Shown: in pieces, positions 8,311-17,315 of the stretch
How the letters are laid out: each line of letters starts with the position of its first letter
Numbering within the stretch: the stretch's first letter is position 1
Origin: Myxococcus stipitatus
GTDB lineage: Bacteria > Myxococcota > Myxococcia > Myxococcales > Myxococcaceae
NCBI RefSeq assembly: GCF_038561935.1
Contig: NZ_CP102770.1
Span: 3,720,001-3,784,000, forward strand
Length of the DNA stretch: 64,000 nucleotides
Direction: 5' to 3'
Translations under genes and position numbers: made by a program
Notes under the pieces: model-generated
What the model saw: the letters and a program-made list of their open reading frames with translations, nothing else
Told to the model about the DNA's origin: nothing
The model's database searches: none

Positions 8311-10158
8311 TCAATGTGGGATTGCCGAAGCAGCGGAGGGTCCCCCGACTGCGGAGGGAATGGTAGGGGACGCCCCCTGGGTCTTCGCAGGCGCCGAGGA
8401 GGTTGTGCCCGCGGCAGGCGAGGCGGGCGTGGGGGCTGTGCCTCCCTCAGGCGAGGGAGACGCGGTGGTCGCGCCTATCGCAGGTGATGCGGGCGCGGCG
8501 GTCGTTCCCGCCGCAGGTGATGGAGTCGCAGGTGCTCCGCCTCCCGCAGGCGATGGAGTCGCAGGTGCTCCGCTTCCCGCAGGTGACGAAGTCGCAGGTG
8601 CCACGCCTCCTGCAGGTGACGAAGTCGTAGGTGCCACGCCTCCCGCAGGTGATGGAGTCACAGGTGCTGCGCGTCCCGCAGGTGACGAAGTCGCAGGTGC
8701 CACGCCTCCTGCAGGTGATGGAGTCGCAGGTGCCACGCGTCCCGCAGGTGACGAAGTCGCAGGTGCCATGCCTCCCGCCGGCAACACGGGCGAGGGGGTC
8801 GTCCCCGATGCAGGTGCTACGCCTCCCGCCGGTGACGGGGACGCGGTGGTCGTACCCATCGCGGGCACGATGCCTCCCGCAGAAGGTGGTGGAGCGGAAG
8901 CCGTGCTCGGCGCAGGAGCCTGTGTCGTCCCCGGGGTATTGGCCGGAGTCCCAGCGGGCGCGCCAACGACCGTTGGCGGAGTCGCGGTGGTCGTGGCAGG
9001 GGCTGCCTGTGTCGCACCAGGTCCCATCGCGGATGCGCCAGGACTCGACGGTGCGGGCGTCGCCACGGTTCCACCCGCTTGAGGCGCGGCCACCGCGGGT
9101 GCCCCTGGTGTCGGCGGCCTGGACTTGAATCGTTCTGGCAACGCGCTGCGAATCTCCGCGGCCGCGACCGCGACGATGACCGCGGAGATCGCCAGGAATC
9201 CCACCGTCTGCGCCAGCGTCTCCACCCGAGGAGGCAGCCTGCGTCCGCTCACGGCCTCGACCATCAGCAACAACACGCGCCCGCCATCCAGTCCGGGAAC
9301 CGGCAACAGGGTCAGCAGCGCCAGCGCCACCGACGCGGCCACCAAGGCCCGCAGCACCGAATCCAGACCCGACGAAGCCGCGTCCGACGACTCCTGCCGC
9401 ACCAACGCCCCAGGCCCGGTGGGCCCTCCATGCGCCGGGTCTCCCTTGGCCAGTCGCAGGAACATCGTCACGCCCTCGGAGGCGATGTTCATCGTGTGCA
9501 CCAGCGAGTGCCGCAGCGCCTCGCCAGGCGCATGCGTGCGGTACACGTACTGCTGACTCACGCCAATGCGCCCCTCGCCCTGCTCATCCGGTCGCGGACG
9601 CACCGTCACCGTGCGCGCCTCGCCATGTCGCGCCACCCGCAACTCGAGCGGACGCCCCACACCCACGGCCACCTTCTCGACGAACTCCGTCCAGGTGCGA
9701 AGGGGCTGCCCATCGACCATGTCGATGCGGTCCCCCGGCAGCAGCTGCGCCCGAGCCGCCTCCGAGCCCGGCTTCACCGTCCCCACCGTCAGCGGCACCA
9801 CCACGTGCGTGCCCGACGTGTACAGAGCGAAGAGGACCCCCAAGGCGAACAGGTAGTTCGCCAGCGGGCCCGCCAGGATGATGAGCGCGCGCCGCACGGG
9901 TCCCAAGGTCTGGAAGCTCGCCGCGTCCGCGGCGTCCGCGCGGTGCGGATTCATCCCCTGGATGTGCACCGTGGCGCCCAGCGGAACCGCGCCCACGACG
10001 AACTGCGTCCCGCCCAACCGGAAGGACGCCATGGGCGGACCAAACCCGAACACGAACCTGGGCACCCTCACGCCGAGCAATCGCGCGGCGACCAGGTGCC
10101 CCAGCTCATGCAGGGCGAGCAGCGCCCCCAGGGCGAGCAGAACGAGCGCGTAGTGCAT
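8311..10158 (-). CDS. M50 site-2 protease with PDZ domain and long Pro/Ala/Thr/Ser repeat tail
   Basis: The first 345 residues are a complete RseP-type intramembrane protease. They include zinc motif HELGH (17-21), a hydrophobic helix with ILAGPLANY (94-102), a PDZ domain at about 115-195 (GSEAARAQLLPGDRIDMVDG), and the third ligand in PVPGLDGG (287-293). The final helix spans about 318-336. Family members cleave anti-sigma factors or clear signal peptides in the inner membrane. Residues 345-615 are a low-complexity tail rich in Pro, Ala, Thr, Ser and Gly, containing about eight 11-residue repeats (PAGGVAPATSS type). Codons in the tail have far fewer G/C third positions than the catalytic part. 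By analogy with RseP the tail would be periplasmic. The gene starts 15 bp after the Nudix stop, with GGAG twelve bases before the ATG. Confidence 0.88.
   Translation of the reverse strand: MHYALVLLALGALLALHELGHLVAARLLGVRVPRFVFGFGPPMASFRLGGTQFVVGAVPLGATVHIQGMNPHRADAADAASFQTLGPVRRALIILAGPLANYLFALGVLFALYTSGTHVVVPLTVGTVKPGSEAARAQLLPGDRIDMVDGQPLRTWTEFVEKVAVGVGRPLELRVARHGEARTVTVRPRPDEQGEGRIGVSQQYVYRTHAPGEALRHSLVHTMNIASEGVTMFLRLAKGDPAHGGPTGPGALVRQESSDAASSGLDSVLRALVAASVALALLTLLPVPGLDGGRVLLLMVEAVSGRRLPPRVETLAQTVGFLAISAVIVAVAAAEIRSALPERFKSRPPTPGAPAVAAPQAGGTVATPAPSSPGASAMGPGATQAAPATTTATPPTVVGAPAGTPANTPGTTQAPAPSTASAPPPSAGGIVPAMGTTTASPSPAGGVAPASGTTPSPVLPAGGMAPATSSPAGRVAPATPSPAGGVAPATSSPAGRAAPVTPSPAGGVAPTTSSPAGGVAPATSSPAGSGAPATPSPAGGGAPATPSPAAGTTAAPASPAIGATTASPSPEGGTAPTPASPAAGTTSSAPAKTQGASPTIPSAVGGPSAASAIPH
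8518..8781 (-). repeat. 33-bp tandem repeats (about 8 units) in the M50 protease tail
   Basis: Successive GCAGG cores lie 33 bp apart (for example 8513 and 8546). Each unit encodes 11 residues of the form PAG(G/R)(V/A/M)AP(A/V/T)T(S/P)S. Neighbouring units differ by only a few substitutions, which suggests recent slippage or unequal exchange. There are no spacers, so this is not a CRISPR array. Confidence 0.85.
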
Positions 10159-10173
10159 CCCGGACGACGGCTC

Positions 10174-10596
10174 CTACAACTTCCGCCGCTGGCCGGTCCG
10201 CTTGTAGGCCAGGTAGTCCGCGAGGATGGTGCCGTGGTCGAAGCACAGGTCCTGGGGCAGCGCGTCGACCCGGAAGGTCCGCGCCTCCGCCGCGTCATCC
10301 GAGCCCTGGGGCTCTCCCTGCGCCGTGCCGATGTACACCGTCGACAGCGTGTGCTGCCTCGGGTCCCGCTTGGGGTCCGAATACGTGAAGAACTGCTCCA
10401 CCAGCTTCACGTCCATCCCCGTCTCCTCCTTCACCTCGCGGATGGCCGCCGCGTCCAGAGGCTCGCCTTCGTCCACGAAGCCGCCAGGCAGCGCCCACCC
10501 GAGGGGAGGGTTCGCGCGGCGGATGAGGACGATGCGTTCACCCGACAGCTCGATGATGCAGTCCACGGTGGGCTTGGGGTTGCGGTATTCGGGCAT
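10174..10596 (-). CDS. NUDIX hydrolase
   Basis: The 140-residue protein carries a full Nudix box at about residues 42-64: GGFVDEGEP followed by REVKEETGM, matching GX5EX7REUXEEXGU. Nudix enzymes hydrolyse nucleoside diphosphates linked to another group; the substrate cannot be read from the sequence. The ADP-ribose type is possible, given the substrate-strand wording [18 protein letters not shown] chose the ATG at 10594-10596 (MPEYRNPKP) because upstream in-frame starts would run into the divergently transcribed gene starting at 10655. It is followed by the M50 protease gene on the same strand. Confidence 0.85.
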   Translation of the reverse strand: MPEYRNPKPTVDCIIELSGERIVLIRRANPPLGWALPGGFVDEGEPLDAAAIREVKEETGMDVKLVEQFFTYSDPKRDPRQHTLSTVYIGTAQGEPQGSDDAAEARTFRVDALPQDLCFDHGTILADYLAYKRTGQRRKL

Positions 10597-10654
10597 GGCC
10601 CCCAGTCTACCCTCGACCGCCCCGAGCGCACTGCACTCGATGCATTCGTGAGGT

Positions 10655-11146
10655 ATGGTGCGCGCCGTGTCCACCCTGAGACGCTTCCGCCTGCTCGTGC
10701 CCGCCCTCCTCGTGAGCGTGATGTCGGGCTGCCTGCCCTTCGACCAGGACGGGGGCGACTACGTCTTCACTCCCGTGGAGATCTTCCGCGACGAGTGCGG
10801 CCTGTACCCCGCCAACCAGGACAAATTCCACGGCACCCTCCAAGTCACCGGACGTGTCGTCCGCCTGGACATGGCGCTGCTCGACACGCAGCTCATCGGC
10901 TACTTCCTCGCGGAGGGGGATGACTTCTCCATCGACGGCAACGTGGTGAACGCGGTGGCCCCGGTCCGCGGACAGGAGTGCCGGCTGGACGAGGCGAGCA
11001 TCCACATCGACGGGACGACGCAGTGCCGCACGGGCTTCGACGGCGTGATGCGCGTGCGCTACGAGGCCGAGCAGCGGCCGGCCGAATGCACCTGCGAGCT
11101 GTGGATGCGTTTTGAAGCCGTCAAGGAAGCCAAGCGCTGCGAATAG
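10655..11146 (+). CDS. Hypothetical lipoprotein
   Basis: The 163-residue product has a basic n-region, a hydrophobic segment and the lipobox VMSGC (about residues 22-26), so it is probably lipid-anchored. The mature part contains several Cys residues (ECGLY, QECRLDE, QCRTGF, CTCELW, KRCE) that could form disulfides in the periplasm. No known domain is recognised. It is transcribed away from the Nudix gene, leaving a 58-bp divergent gap, and ends 66 bp before acs. Confidence 0.65.
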   Translation: MVRAVSTLRRFRLLVPALLVSVMSGCLPFDQDGGDYVFTPVEIFRDECGLYPANQDKFHGTLQVTGRVVRLDMALLDTQLIGYFLAEGDDFSIDGNVVNAVAPVRGQECRLDEASIHIDGTTQCRTGFDGVMRVRYEAEQRPAECTCELWMRFEAVKEAKRCE

Positions 11147-11212
11147 CCGCTTGAGCCCGGCCTCATGGGTTCCTAGAACAGAGGGGCTGTCGCCCATTCT
11201 GCGGAGGAGCCC

Positions 11213-13171
11213 ATGGCTGAAACGCAGCACGAGATTGTCTCGGTCCTCACCGAGGCCCGCGTCTTCCCCCCGCCCGAGGCGTTCTCCCAGCGCGCCCACC
11301 TGCGGAGCATGGAGGACTACCAGCGGCTCTGGGACGAGGCCGCTCGCAATCCCGACAAGTACTGGGGCGACCGTGCTCGCGAGGAGCTCTACTGGAAGGA
11401 GCCCTTCCAGACGGTGCTCGACTGGAAGCCGCCGCACGCGCGCTGGTTCGTCGAGGGCCGCACCAACCTGGCCTACAACTGTCTGGACCGGCACCTCGCC
11501 ACGCGCCGCGACAAGCCCGCCATCCTCTTCGAAGGGGAGCCCGGAGACCGCCGCACCGTCACCTACGGCGAGCTGTCCGTCGAGGTGAACCGCCTGGCCA
11601 ACGGCCTCAGGTCGCTGGGCATCAAGAAGGGAGACCGCGTGGGCATCTACCTGCCCATGGTGCCCGAGGCCGCGGTGGCCATGCTGGCGTGCGCGCGCAT
11701 CGGCGCGGTGCACTCGGTGGTGTTCGGTGGCTTCTCCGCGGAGGCGCTCCAGGAGCGCATGAACGACGCGGGCGCCCGGGTGGTGCTCACCGCGGATGGT
11801 GGCTGGCGCAAGGGCGCCGTGGTGCCGCTCCTGAAGAACGTGGAGCAGGCGCTCAAGAACATGCCCTCCGTGGAGAAGGTCGTCGTGGCGCGCCGCACGT
11901 CGACGGACGCGCCCGCCTTGCCCGGCCCCCGCTACCTGGCGTGGGACGCGCTGGTGAAGGGCCAGTCCGACGTGTGCGAGCCCGAGTGGGTGGAGAGCGA
12001 ACACCCGCTGTTCATCCTCTACACCTCCGGCTCCACCGGAAAGCCCAAGGGCGTGCTGCACACCACCGCGGGCTTCGCGGTGAACGCGTCGCTCACCACG
12101 CGCTGGGTGTTCGACCTGCGCGAGGACGACATCTACTGGTGCACCGCCGACGTGGGCTGGGTGACGGGGCACAGCTACGTCGTCTACGGCCCGCTGATGA
12201 ACGGCGTGACGACCATCGTCTACGAAGGCGCGCCCACGCACCCGGGACCGGACCGCTTCTGGGACATCATCGAGCGCTACAAGGCCACCATCCTCTACAC
12301 CGCGCCCACCGCCATCCGCGCCTTCATGCGGCTGGGGGACGACATCCCTCGCAAGAAGGATTTGTCCTCGCTGCGTCTGTTGGGAAGCGTGGGCGAGCCC
12401 ATCAACCCCGAGGCGTGGATGTGGTACCGCGACGTCATCGGCCAGGGCCGCTGCCCCGTCGTGGACACGTGGTGGCAGACCGAGACGGGCTCCATCATGA
12501 TTTCACCGCTGCCGGGGGCCACGCCGACGAAGCCGGGCTCGGCGACGCTGCCGTTGCCGGGCATCCACGCCGAGATTCTGGACCGGCAGGGCAACGCCGT
12601 GCCGCGAGGGCAGGGCGGTCTGCTCTTCATCACCCGCCCCTGGCCCTCCATGCTGCGCACCGTCTACGGCGACCCGGAGCGCTACACGCGCACGTACTTC
12701 AGCGAGCTGCCCGGCAAGTACTTCACCGGCGACGGCGCGCGCACGGACGCGGATGGCTACTTCTGGTTGATGGGCCGCGTGGATGACGTCGTCAACGTGG
12801 CCGGACACCGGCTGGGCACCGCCGAGGTGGAGAGCGCGCTCGTCGCCCACCCGCGCGTGTCCGAGGCCGCCGTGGTGGGGCGTCCCGATGACTTGAAGGG
12901 CACCGCGCTGGTGGCCTTCGTCACGTTGAAGAACGGCAACGCACCCTCCGCCGAGCTCAAGAAGGAGCTGGCCCAGCACGTCTCCAAGGAGATTGGCGCC
13001 ATCGCCCGCCCGGACGAGATTCGCTTCGCCGAGGGGCTGCCCAAGACGCGCTCCGGAAAAATCATGCGGCGGCTCCTGCGAGATGTCGCCGCGGGCAAGA
13101 AGTCCTCGCAGGACACCACCACCCTCGAGGACCTCAACGTCCTCGCGGCCCTCCAGCAGAACGAGGAGTAG
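11213..13171 (+). CDS. acs: Acetyl-coenzyme A synthetase
   Basis: The 652-residue protein matches AMP-forming acetyl-CoA synthetase in length and motifs. It has the adenylation core [11 protein letters not shown] (about 268-278), DTWWQTETG (about 420-428), the hinge region YFTGDGA...DGYFWLMGR, and the C-terminal [11 protein letters not shown] whose Lys is the adenylation catalyst and is commonly controlled by acetylation in this family. It converts acetate, ATP and CoA to acetyl-CoA in the cytoplasm. GGAGGAG ends three bases before the ATG. It is likely a single-gene unit, with a strong hairpin just downstream. Confidence 0.97.
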   Translation: MAETQHEIVSVLTEARVFPPPEAFSQRAHLRSMEDYQRLWDEAARNPDKYWGDRAREELYWKEPFQTVLDWKPPHARWFVEGRTNLAYNCLDRHLATRRDKPAILFEGEPGDRRTVTYGELSVEVNRLANGLRSLGIKKGDRVGIYLPMVPEAAVAMLACARIGAVHSVVFGGFSAEALQERMNDAGARVVLTADGGWRKGAVVPLLKNVEQALKNMPSVEKVVVARRTSTDAPALPGPRYLAWDALVKGQSDVCEPEWVESEHPLFILYTSGSTGKPKGVLHTTAGFAVNASLTTRWVFDLREDDIYWCTADVGWVTGHSYVVYGPLMNGVTTIVYEGAPTHPGPDRFWDIIERYKATILYTAPTAIRAFMRLGDDIPRKKDLSSLRLLGSVGEPINPEAWMWYRDVIGQGRCPVVDTWWQTETGSIMISPLPGATPTKPGSATLPLPGIHAEILDRQGNAVPRGQGGLLFITRPWPSMLRTVYGDPERYTRTYFSELPGKYFTGDGARTDADGYFWLMGRVDDVVNVAGHRLGTAEVESALVAHPRVSEAAVVGRPDDLKGTALVAFVTLKNGNAPSAELKKELAQHVSKEIGAIARPDEIRFAEGLPKTRSGKIMRRLLRDVAAGKKSSQDTTTLEDLNVLAALQQNEE

Positions 13172-13183
13172 CCCGCGGCCGAC

Positions 13184-13222
13184 GTGTGGGCGGGAGCGCT
13201 TCGTGCCGCCTCCCGCCCGCAC
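13184..13222 (+). terminator. Stem-loop after acs, terminator-like
   Basis: GGGCGGGAG (13188-13196) pairs perfectly with CTCCCGCCC (13210-13218), and GTG/CAC extend the stem. It begins 12 bp after the acs stop. The following sequence is not U-rich, so intrinsic termination is uncertain. Confidence 0.5.
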
Positions 13223-13344
13223 GCTTCTGGCCTTGTTCCAGGGCCCCCGCCGGTGTCTTGTGTTGCAGGTGAAATCAAGTTGCTATCAAGCTTCAATGTC
13301 TGCCAATCGCTAACAATCCGAAATAGTCGCTTTATGAGGAGTTG

Positions 13345-13373
13345 TTGACACTGGAAAGATGCAGGGGCATTAA
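13345..13373 (+). promoter_or_regulatory. Possible sigma-70-type promoter upstream of the oxoamine synthase gene
   Basis: TTGACA at 13345-13350 is followed after 17 bp by CATTAA (13368-13373), a weak -10 match. It lies in a comparatively AT-rich pocket of the 282-bp gap between acs and the next gene, about 80 bp before the start codon. Confidence 0.4.
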
Positions 13374-13453
13374 AGGCCGCGCTCATCGCTTGAGCGCGAC
13401 GCTCCAGGTCCCCTCCGGCGTCGTTCCCCTCCTCAGCGGAAGCGGATGTGTCC

Positions 13454-14809
13454 ATGGATCTACGCGATCAGCTCGACTCGCCGTTGTTCACGCATTTCAT
13501 CGCCAATTACACACACCCGACCGGGCCGGACCTGTTGGCGCGGACCGAGGCTTTCTATCAATGGCAGGAGTCGCGGCGGCAGTCGGGGCTCTGGCCATAC
13601 TCGCGCAGCCTGGAGGGGGCGCCCACGGCGGAGTGCTCCGTGCGCAGCGAGGCGGGCGTGGCTCGGCAGGGATTGAACTTCGGCTCGCAGGACTACCTGG
13701 CGCTGTCCACACATCCCCAGGTGGTGGAGGCCGCGCACCGCGCCATCCGTGACTTCGGCGTGCACAGTGCGGGCTCCGGGATGTTTGGCGGCAACACGAC
13801 GCCGGGGCTCCAGCTGGAGCAGGCGCTCGGGGAGCACCTGAAGATGCCGCACGTGGCCCTGTTCGCGACGGGGTGGGGCGCGGGCTTTGGTGCCATCGCG
13901 GGGCTGGTGCGGCCCGAGGACCATGTGGTGCTGGACGCGCTGTCCCACGCGAGCCTCCAGCAGGGCGCCAGCGCGGCGACGCAGAAGGTGACGCGGGTGC
14001 CGCACCTGAACAACCGCGCGATGCGCCGCAAGCTCCAGGAGCTGCGGGCCAGCGACGTGGACAACGGCATCCTCGTCGTCACCGAGGGCCTGTTCTCCAT
14101 GGACTCGGACGTGCCCCGCATCGAGGAGCTCCAGTCCATCTGCCACGAGTACGGCGCGACGCTGCTGGTGGACGTGGCGCATGACCTGGGCGCCCTGGGG
14201 CCCTCGGGCACCGGCAGCCTGGGCGCGCAGAACCTGCTGGGGAAGGTGGACCTGGTGGTGGGCTCCTTCTCCAAGACGTTCTCGTCCAACGGCGGCTTCG
14301 TGGCGACGCGCTCCGCGGCGGTGCGCCAGTTCGTGCGGGTCATGGGGGGCCCCCACATCTTCTCCAACGCGATTCTCCCCGTGCAGGCCGCCGTGGCGCT
14401 GGAGTCGCTGCGCATCGTCCGCTCGCCGGAGGGAGACGCCCTGCGGGCCAAGGCGATGGAGAACATCCTCACGCTGCGCGCCGCGTTCGCCGAGCGCGGG
14501 GTGACGTGTCTGGGCGAGCCGTCCAACGTGGTGCCGGTGCCGCTGGGCGACCCGAAGGTCGCGCGGGTCGCCTCCAAGCTCGTGTTCGAGCGCGGCGTGT
14601 TCCCCAACCTCGTCGAGTACCCCGCGGTGCGCATCCGCGAGTCGCGCTTCCGCATGCAGGTGATGTCGTCGCACTCCGTGGAGCAGATGCGGTACGGCGC
14701 CCAGGTGGTGCTCGACGCCGTCGAGGAGGCGCGCCAGCTGCTCGCGGCTCCGCAGCCGGGCCCGCTGCGCTCCCTGCGCGTCGAGGCGAAACCGCTCGCG
14801 CGGGTGTGA
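13454..14809 (+). CDS. Alpha-oxoamine synthase family PLP enzyme (BioF/KBL/SPT-like)
   Basis: The protein of about 451 residues has the fold-type I features of alpha-oxoamine synthases: a GSGMFGGNT glycine stretch, a LDALSHASL segment, VTEGLFSMDSD, the PLP-lysine motif GSFSKTFSSNGGF, and a C-terminal RESRFRMQ near the substrate-carboxylate Arg. Such enzymes condense an amino acid with an acyl-CoA (AON synthase, KBL, ALA synthase or serine palmitoyltransferase). The usual DEAH motif reads DVAHD here. The 60-residue N-terminal extension and about 450-residue length resemble serine palmitoyltransferases more than BioF, and myxobacteria make ceramides, but specificity is not shown. A GTG at 13448 with GGAA six bases upstream is an alternative start. 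Confidence 0.75.
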   Translation: MDLRDQLDSPLFTHFIANYTHPTGPDLLARTEAFYQWQESRRQSGLWPYSRSLEGAPTAECSVRSEAGVARQGLNFGSQDYLALSTHPQVVEAAHRAIRDFGVHSAGSGMFGGNTTPGLQLEQALGEHLKMPHVALFATGWGAGFGAIAGLVRPEDHVVLDALSHASLQQGASAATQKVTRVPHLNNRAMRRKLQELRASDVDNGILVVTEGLFSMDSDVPRIEELQSICHEYGATLLVDVAHDLGALGPSGTGSLGAQNLLGKVDLVVGSFSKTFSSNGGFVATRSAAVRQFVRVMGGPHIFSNAILPVQAAVALESLRIVRSPEGDALRAKAMENILTLRAAFAERGVTCLGEPSNVVPVPLGDPKVARVASKLVFERGVFPNLVEYPAVRIRESRFRMQVMSSHSVEQMRYGAQVVLDAVEEARQLLAAPQPGPLRSLRVEAKPLARV

Positions 14810-14828
14810 GGGGCCCGGCCCTCCGGCG

Positions 14829-15458
14829 TCACGGGTCGTCGCGGCTGGTGGCGTGCAGGTGGGTGAGGTCGCCCCACGTCACCAGCACGAACGAACCCTG
14901 GTGGTAGTCGAACTGGTTCCAGCAGGCGTTGCGGACGCTGAACGCGCGCGGCGTGTTGGGGGGAATCCCCAGGCTGTGGCGGAAGAAGCTGCTCAGCACG
15001 CCTCCGTGCGTGACGACGACCACGCGCTCACCCGCGTGGCGCTGGCCCACCTCGCCCAGGCACTCCACCGCGTGACTCAAGCGCTGGGAGGTGCTCTCGC
15101 CCCCGGGGACGACGTAGTCCGGGGCGTTGGTGGAGTACTCGCCGAAGATGTCGGGATGGCGCTGGCGGGCCTCGTCGCGGGTGAGGCCCTCGAGGAGCCC
15201 CAGGCCCCTCTCCCTCAGTCGGGCATCCGCGTGGACCTCGTGGCCCGTGCGGGTGGCGATGCGCCGGGCCGTCTCGAGGGCCCGGCCCAGGTCGCTGCTG
15301 TACAGCGCGCTGAAGGAGAGGGTGGACAGCCGCGCCGCGAGCGCGTCCGCCTGTCGCAGTCCCTCGGTGCTCAGCGGGCTGTCGCGATGGCCCTGGAGGA
15401 GCCCCAGGGCGTTCCACTCCGTCTCGCCGTGCCGCAGCAGGATGAGCTCGGTCTTCAT
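14829..15458 (-). CDS. Histidine phosphatase family protein (phosphoglycerate mutase-like)
   Basis: Residues 5-12 contain the catalytic LLRHGETEWN motif whose His is phosphorylated. A second His lies in VVVTHGGVLS, and the acid residue in LRERGLGLLEG completes the active site. The 209-residue length suits the cofactor-dependent mutase/phosphatase branch (CobC, PhoE and GpmB types). The substrate cannot be assigned. I took the ATG at 15456-15458 (MKTELILLRHGE) because upstream residues look non-coding. It is convergent with the oxoamine synthase gene, 19 bp apart. Confidence 0.85.
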   Translation of the reverse strand: MKTELILLRHGETEWNALGLLQGHRDSPLSTEGLRQADALAARLSTLSFSALYSSDLGRALETARRIATRTGHEVHADARLRERGLGLLEGLTRDEARQRHPDIFGEYSTNAPDYVVPGGESTSQRLSHAVECLGEVGQRHAGERVVVVTHGGVLSSFFRHSLGIPPNTPRAFSVRNACWNQFDYHQGSFVLVTWGDLTHLHATSRDDP

Positions 15459-15518
15459 GTGTGAAGCCTGACCTCGGGCCCGCGCCGGAGCAAGGCCGGC
15501 GTGGGTTCTGTCCACAGG

Positions 15519-16154
15519 TCAGCGCGAGCGCGCCAGGTGGGTCATCCCTTCCTCGAGCAGCGCGGCGACACCCCGCCGCACCACGTGGACCACCTTGTGG
15601 CTGTAGGCCGGACCGCCATGCGTGTAGTGCCCGCTGACCTTGTGGTGCAGCTCCGTGGCGCCCCACACGAGCACCAGGTCCGCCCAGTCCAGGTCACTGC
15701 GAGCCCGGTCCGCCGTCCGCCGCTCGGTGCCGTCCACCATGCGCAGGTCGATATGGTGCCCCAGCTTCTCCTCCAGCTCCTCGCGCACCGCGGGGGAGCC
15801 GCCCACCACCACCACGCGGCGCACGCCGTGGCGGTGACAGCTCTCCACGAAGGCCACCTCCGCGCGGTGGTTGGCCGAGCCTCCACACCGCGCGCAGTGG
15901 CTGCGTGGCTCCACCCGCAGGGGCTCGCGTCCGCTGGCCTGCGCCACCTTGAGGCACGCGCCGTCCGCGCACACGGGGAAGAAGCGCCCCGCGAGCACCT
16001 CGGCCGCCTTGTGCAGCTTCGGCTCGCTCATGCGCAGCTTGCCCGGGCGGGTGAGGCCCGCGTCCTCCAGCACCGCGCGCGCACGCTGCCTGGCCTCGGT
16101 CAGGGTGATGCCCCGGTCCGACAGCCATCCGTCGATGTCCCGGTCCGAGCTCAT
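15519..16154 (-). CDS. DUF2325-like protein with four-Cys cluster
   Basis: The ATG at 16152-16154 overlaps the rnhB stop (ATGA), so it is translationally coupled to rnhB. The 211-residue product has an N-terminal helical region, then Cys62, Cys67, Cys87 and Cys90 (VCADGAC, HCARC), which could bind zinc. Residues about 112-210 form a Rossmann-like half ([41 protein letters not shown]) resembling DUF2325 proteins. Biochemical role is unknown. Coupling to RNase HII hints at a nucleic-acid-related job, which is inference only. Confidence 0.65.
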   Translation of the reverse strand: MSSDRDIDGWLSDRGITLTEARQRARAVLEDAGLTRPGKLRMSEPKLHKAAEVLAGRFFPVCADGACLKVAQASGREPLRVEPRSHCARCGGSANHRAEVAFVESCHRHGVRRVVVVGGSPAVREELEEKLGHHIDLRMVDGTERRTADRARSDLDWADLVLVWGATELHHKVSGHYTHGGPAYSHKVVHVVRRGVAALLEEGMTHLARSR

Positions 16155-17035
16155 GGCCGCCTCCGCGCCGGAGACGGGGCGAGGTCGAACAGCTCCGCCT
16201 GGGCGGAAGGCACCTCCGCGGGAGGCGCCACCAGCCCCAGCACCTCTCTCACGGGGCCGAAGCTGCGGCGGTGGATGGGCAGCACACCCTTCTCGCGCAG
16301 CGCCTGGATGTGGTGCGGCGTCGGGTAGCCCTTGTGCTGCGCCAGGCCATAGCCCGGGTAGCGCGCGTCCAGCTCGCCCATCAGCCTGTCGCGGGTCGTC
16401 TTCGCGAGGATGGAGGCCGCCGCGATGCTCATGGAGAGCGAGTCGCCCTTGATGATGCCGCGCTGGGGCGCGGGACACTCCGGGATGGTCCGGGCGTCCA
16501 CCAGCACGTAGTCCGGCTTCAGCCCCAGTCCCTCCACCGCGCGGCGCATGGCCAGCAGGCCCGCGTGGTAGATGTTGATGCGGTCGATCTCCTCGACCTC
16601 CGCATGGCCCACGGCCCAGGCCACCGCGTCGCGCTTGATGGCGACGGCGAGCGCCTCACGCTTCTCCGCGTCCAGGACCTTCTTCGAGTCGTCCAGCCCC
16701 TTGAGCCGGTAGCTCTTGGGCAGCACGGCCGCCGCCGCGACGACGGGGCCAGCGAGCGGTGCCATGCCCGCCTCGTCCACGCCCGCGACGTGGGTGTGGC
16801 CCTGCTCCCAGAGCTCCATCTCGAAGCGCAGCAGGTGGCGCAGCCGCTGGCCCTCGGAGCGGTTGCGCTCCTGGCGGGCCCGGATGCGGCGGGCAAGGGA
16901 TTGGGCGCCCCGTCGCGGGTCCGCGTCGAGGGCTTCCAGGAGGCCGGAGGGGACGGCGTGCGCCTGGGTGACGAAACGCTCGGTCAGCTCCCCGAGCGAG
17001 CATTCGAGCCACTGTTCCCGGCTATCGATAGACAT
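16151..17035 (-). CDS. rnhB: Ribonuclease HII with altered GRG motif
   Basis: The 294-residue protein has the RNase HII catalytic carboxylates in GVDEAG (Asp87, Glu88), LVDARTIPE and the later Asp in KTTRDRLM, plus [19 protein letters not shown]. The 80-residue N-terminal extension with DPRRGAQSL resembles that of Firmicutes-type RnhB. The enzyme removes RNA and single ribonucleotides from DNA. The usual DEAGRGPLAGP reads [11 protein letters not shown]: the Gly-Arg-Gly that senses the ribonucleotide 2'-OH is Gly-Met-Ala. The C-terminus ends with a Pro/Ala/Arg-rich tail that may include a clamp-binding segment (QAELFDL resembles a PIP-like motif). It overlaps the DUF2325-like gene by four bases. 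Confidence 0.92.
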   Translation of the reverse strand: MSIDSREQWLECSLGELTERFVTQAHAVPSGLLEALDADPRRGAQSLARRIRARQERNRSEGQRLRHLLRFEMELWEQGHTHVAGVDEAGMAPLAGPVVAAAAVLPKSYRLKGLDDSKKVLDAEKREALAVAIKRDAVAWAVGHAEVEEIDRINIYHAGLLAMRRAVEGLGLKPDYVLVDARTIPECPAPQRGIIKGDSLSMSIAAASILAKTTRDRLMGELDARYPGYGLAQHKGYPTPHHIQALREKGVLPIHRRSFGPVREVLGLVAPPAEVPSAQAELFDLAPSPARRRP

Positions 17036-17260
17036 GCTGGCGGACCCGAGGAGCTACCGGAACGGTAGAGCGCCGAGAAACATCCCCCCAGGGGGGAACG
17101 CGGCTCCCGCCACGACACGTCCCCGCCGCCGTACACTTCAGAGCGCCCGACTGGTGGGAGGCTCCGAGGACGAGGGCAAGGCGGAAGGGGGCGGACATGC
17201 GGGTCTCACGCATGCCTCTGCCGTACCGCAGCCAGCCGTCTCAAGACAACCTCCCCCGCT

Positions 17261-17290
17261 GCTTTCTCGCACGGAAATCCGTGCCAAAGC
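17261..17290. repeat. Perfect-core inverted repeat in the rnhB/lipoprotein gap
   Basis: GCACGGA-AA-TCCGTGC (17269-17284) is a 7-bp perfect stem, extended outward after a small asymmetric loop by GCTTT/AAAGC. It lies 25 bp beyond the stop of the minus-strand lipoprotein gene. There is no U-tract on either strand. It may be an RNA processing or termination hairpin, or an operator. The rest of this 280-bp gap shows no gene. Confidence 0.6.
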
Positions 17291-17315
17291 CGGGAAGTTG
17301 GAGGCCCGACGGGTC

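Noticed and set aside
8311-8313. TGA read as selenocysteine in the protease tail
   Set aside because: The stop lies in a low-complexity tail with no redox motif and no SECIS-like hairpin seen directly after it.
8096-8314. 72-codon minus-strand ORF overlapping the protease stop
   Set aside because: It begins at a TTG with no ribosome site, its Cys-rich pattern has no recognisable fold, and the protease frame itself explains the composition better.
8518-8781. 33-bp repeats as a CRISPR array
   Set aside because: The repeats are contiguous with no unique spacers and are translated in frame as 11-residue units.
7982-9082. 366-codon plus-strand ORF rich in Ala, Gly, Pro and Val
   Set aside because: It is antisense to the repeat tail of the M50 protease, begins at a GTG in non-coding-looking sequence, and its regular composition follows from the 33-bp repeats on the other strand.
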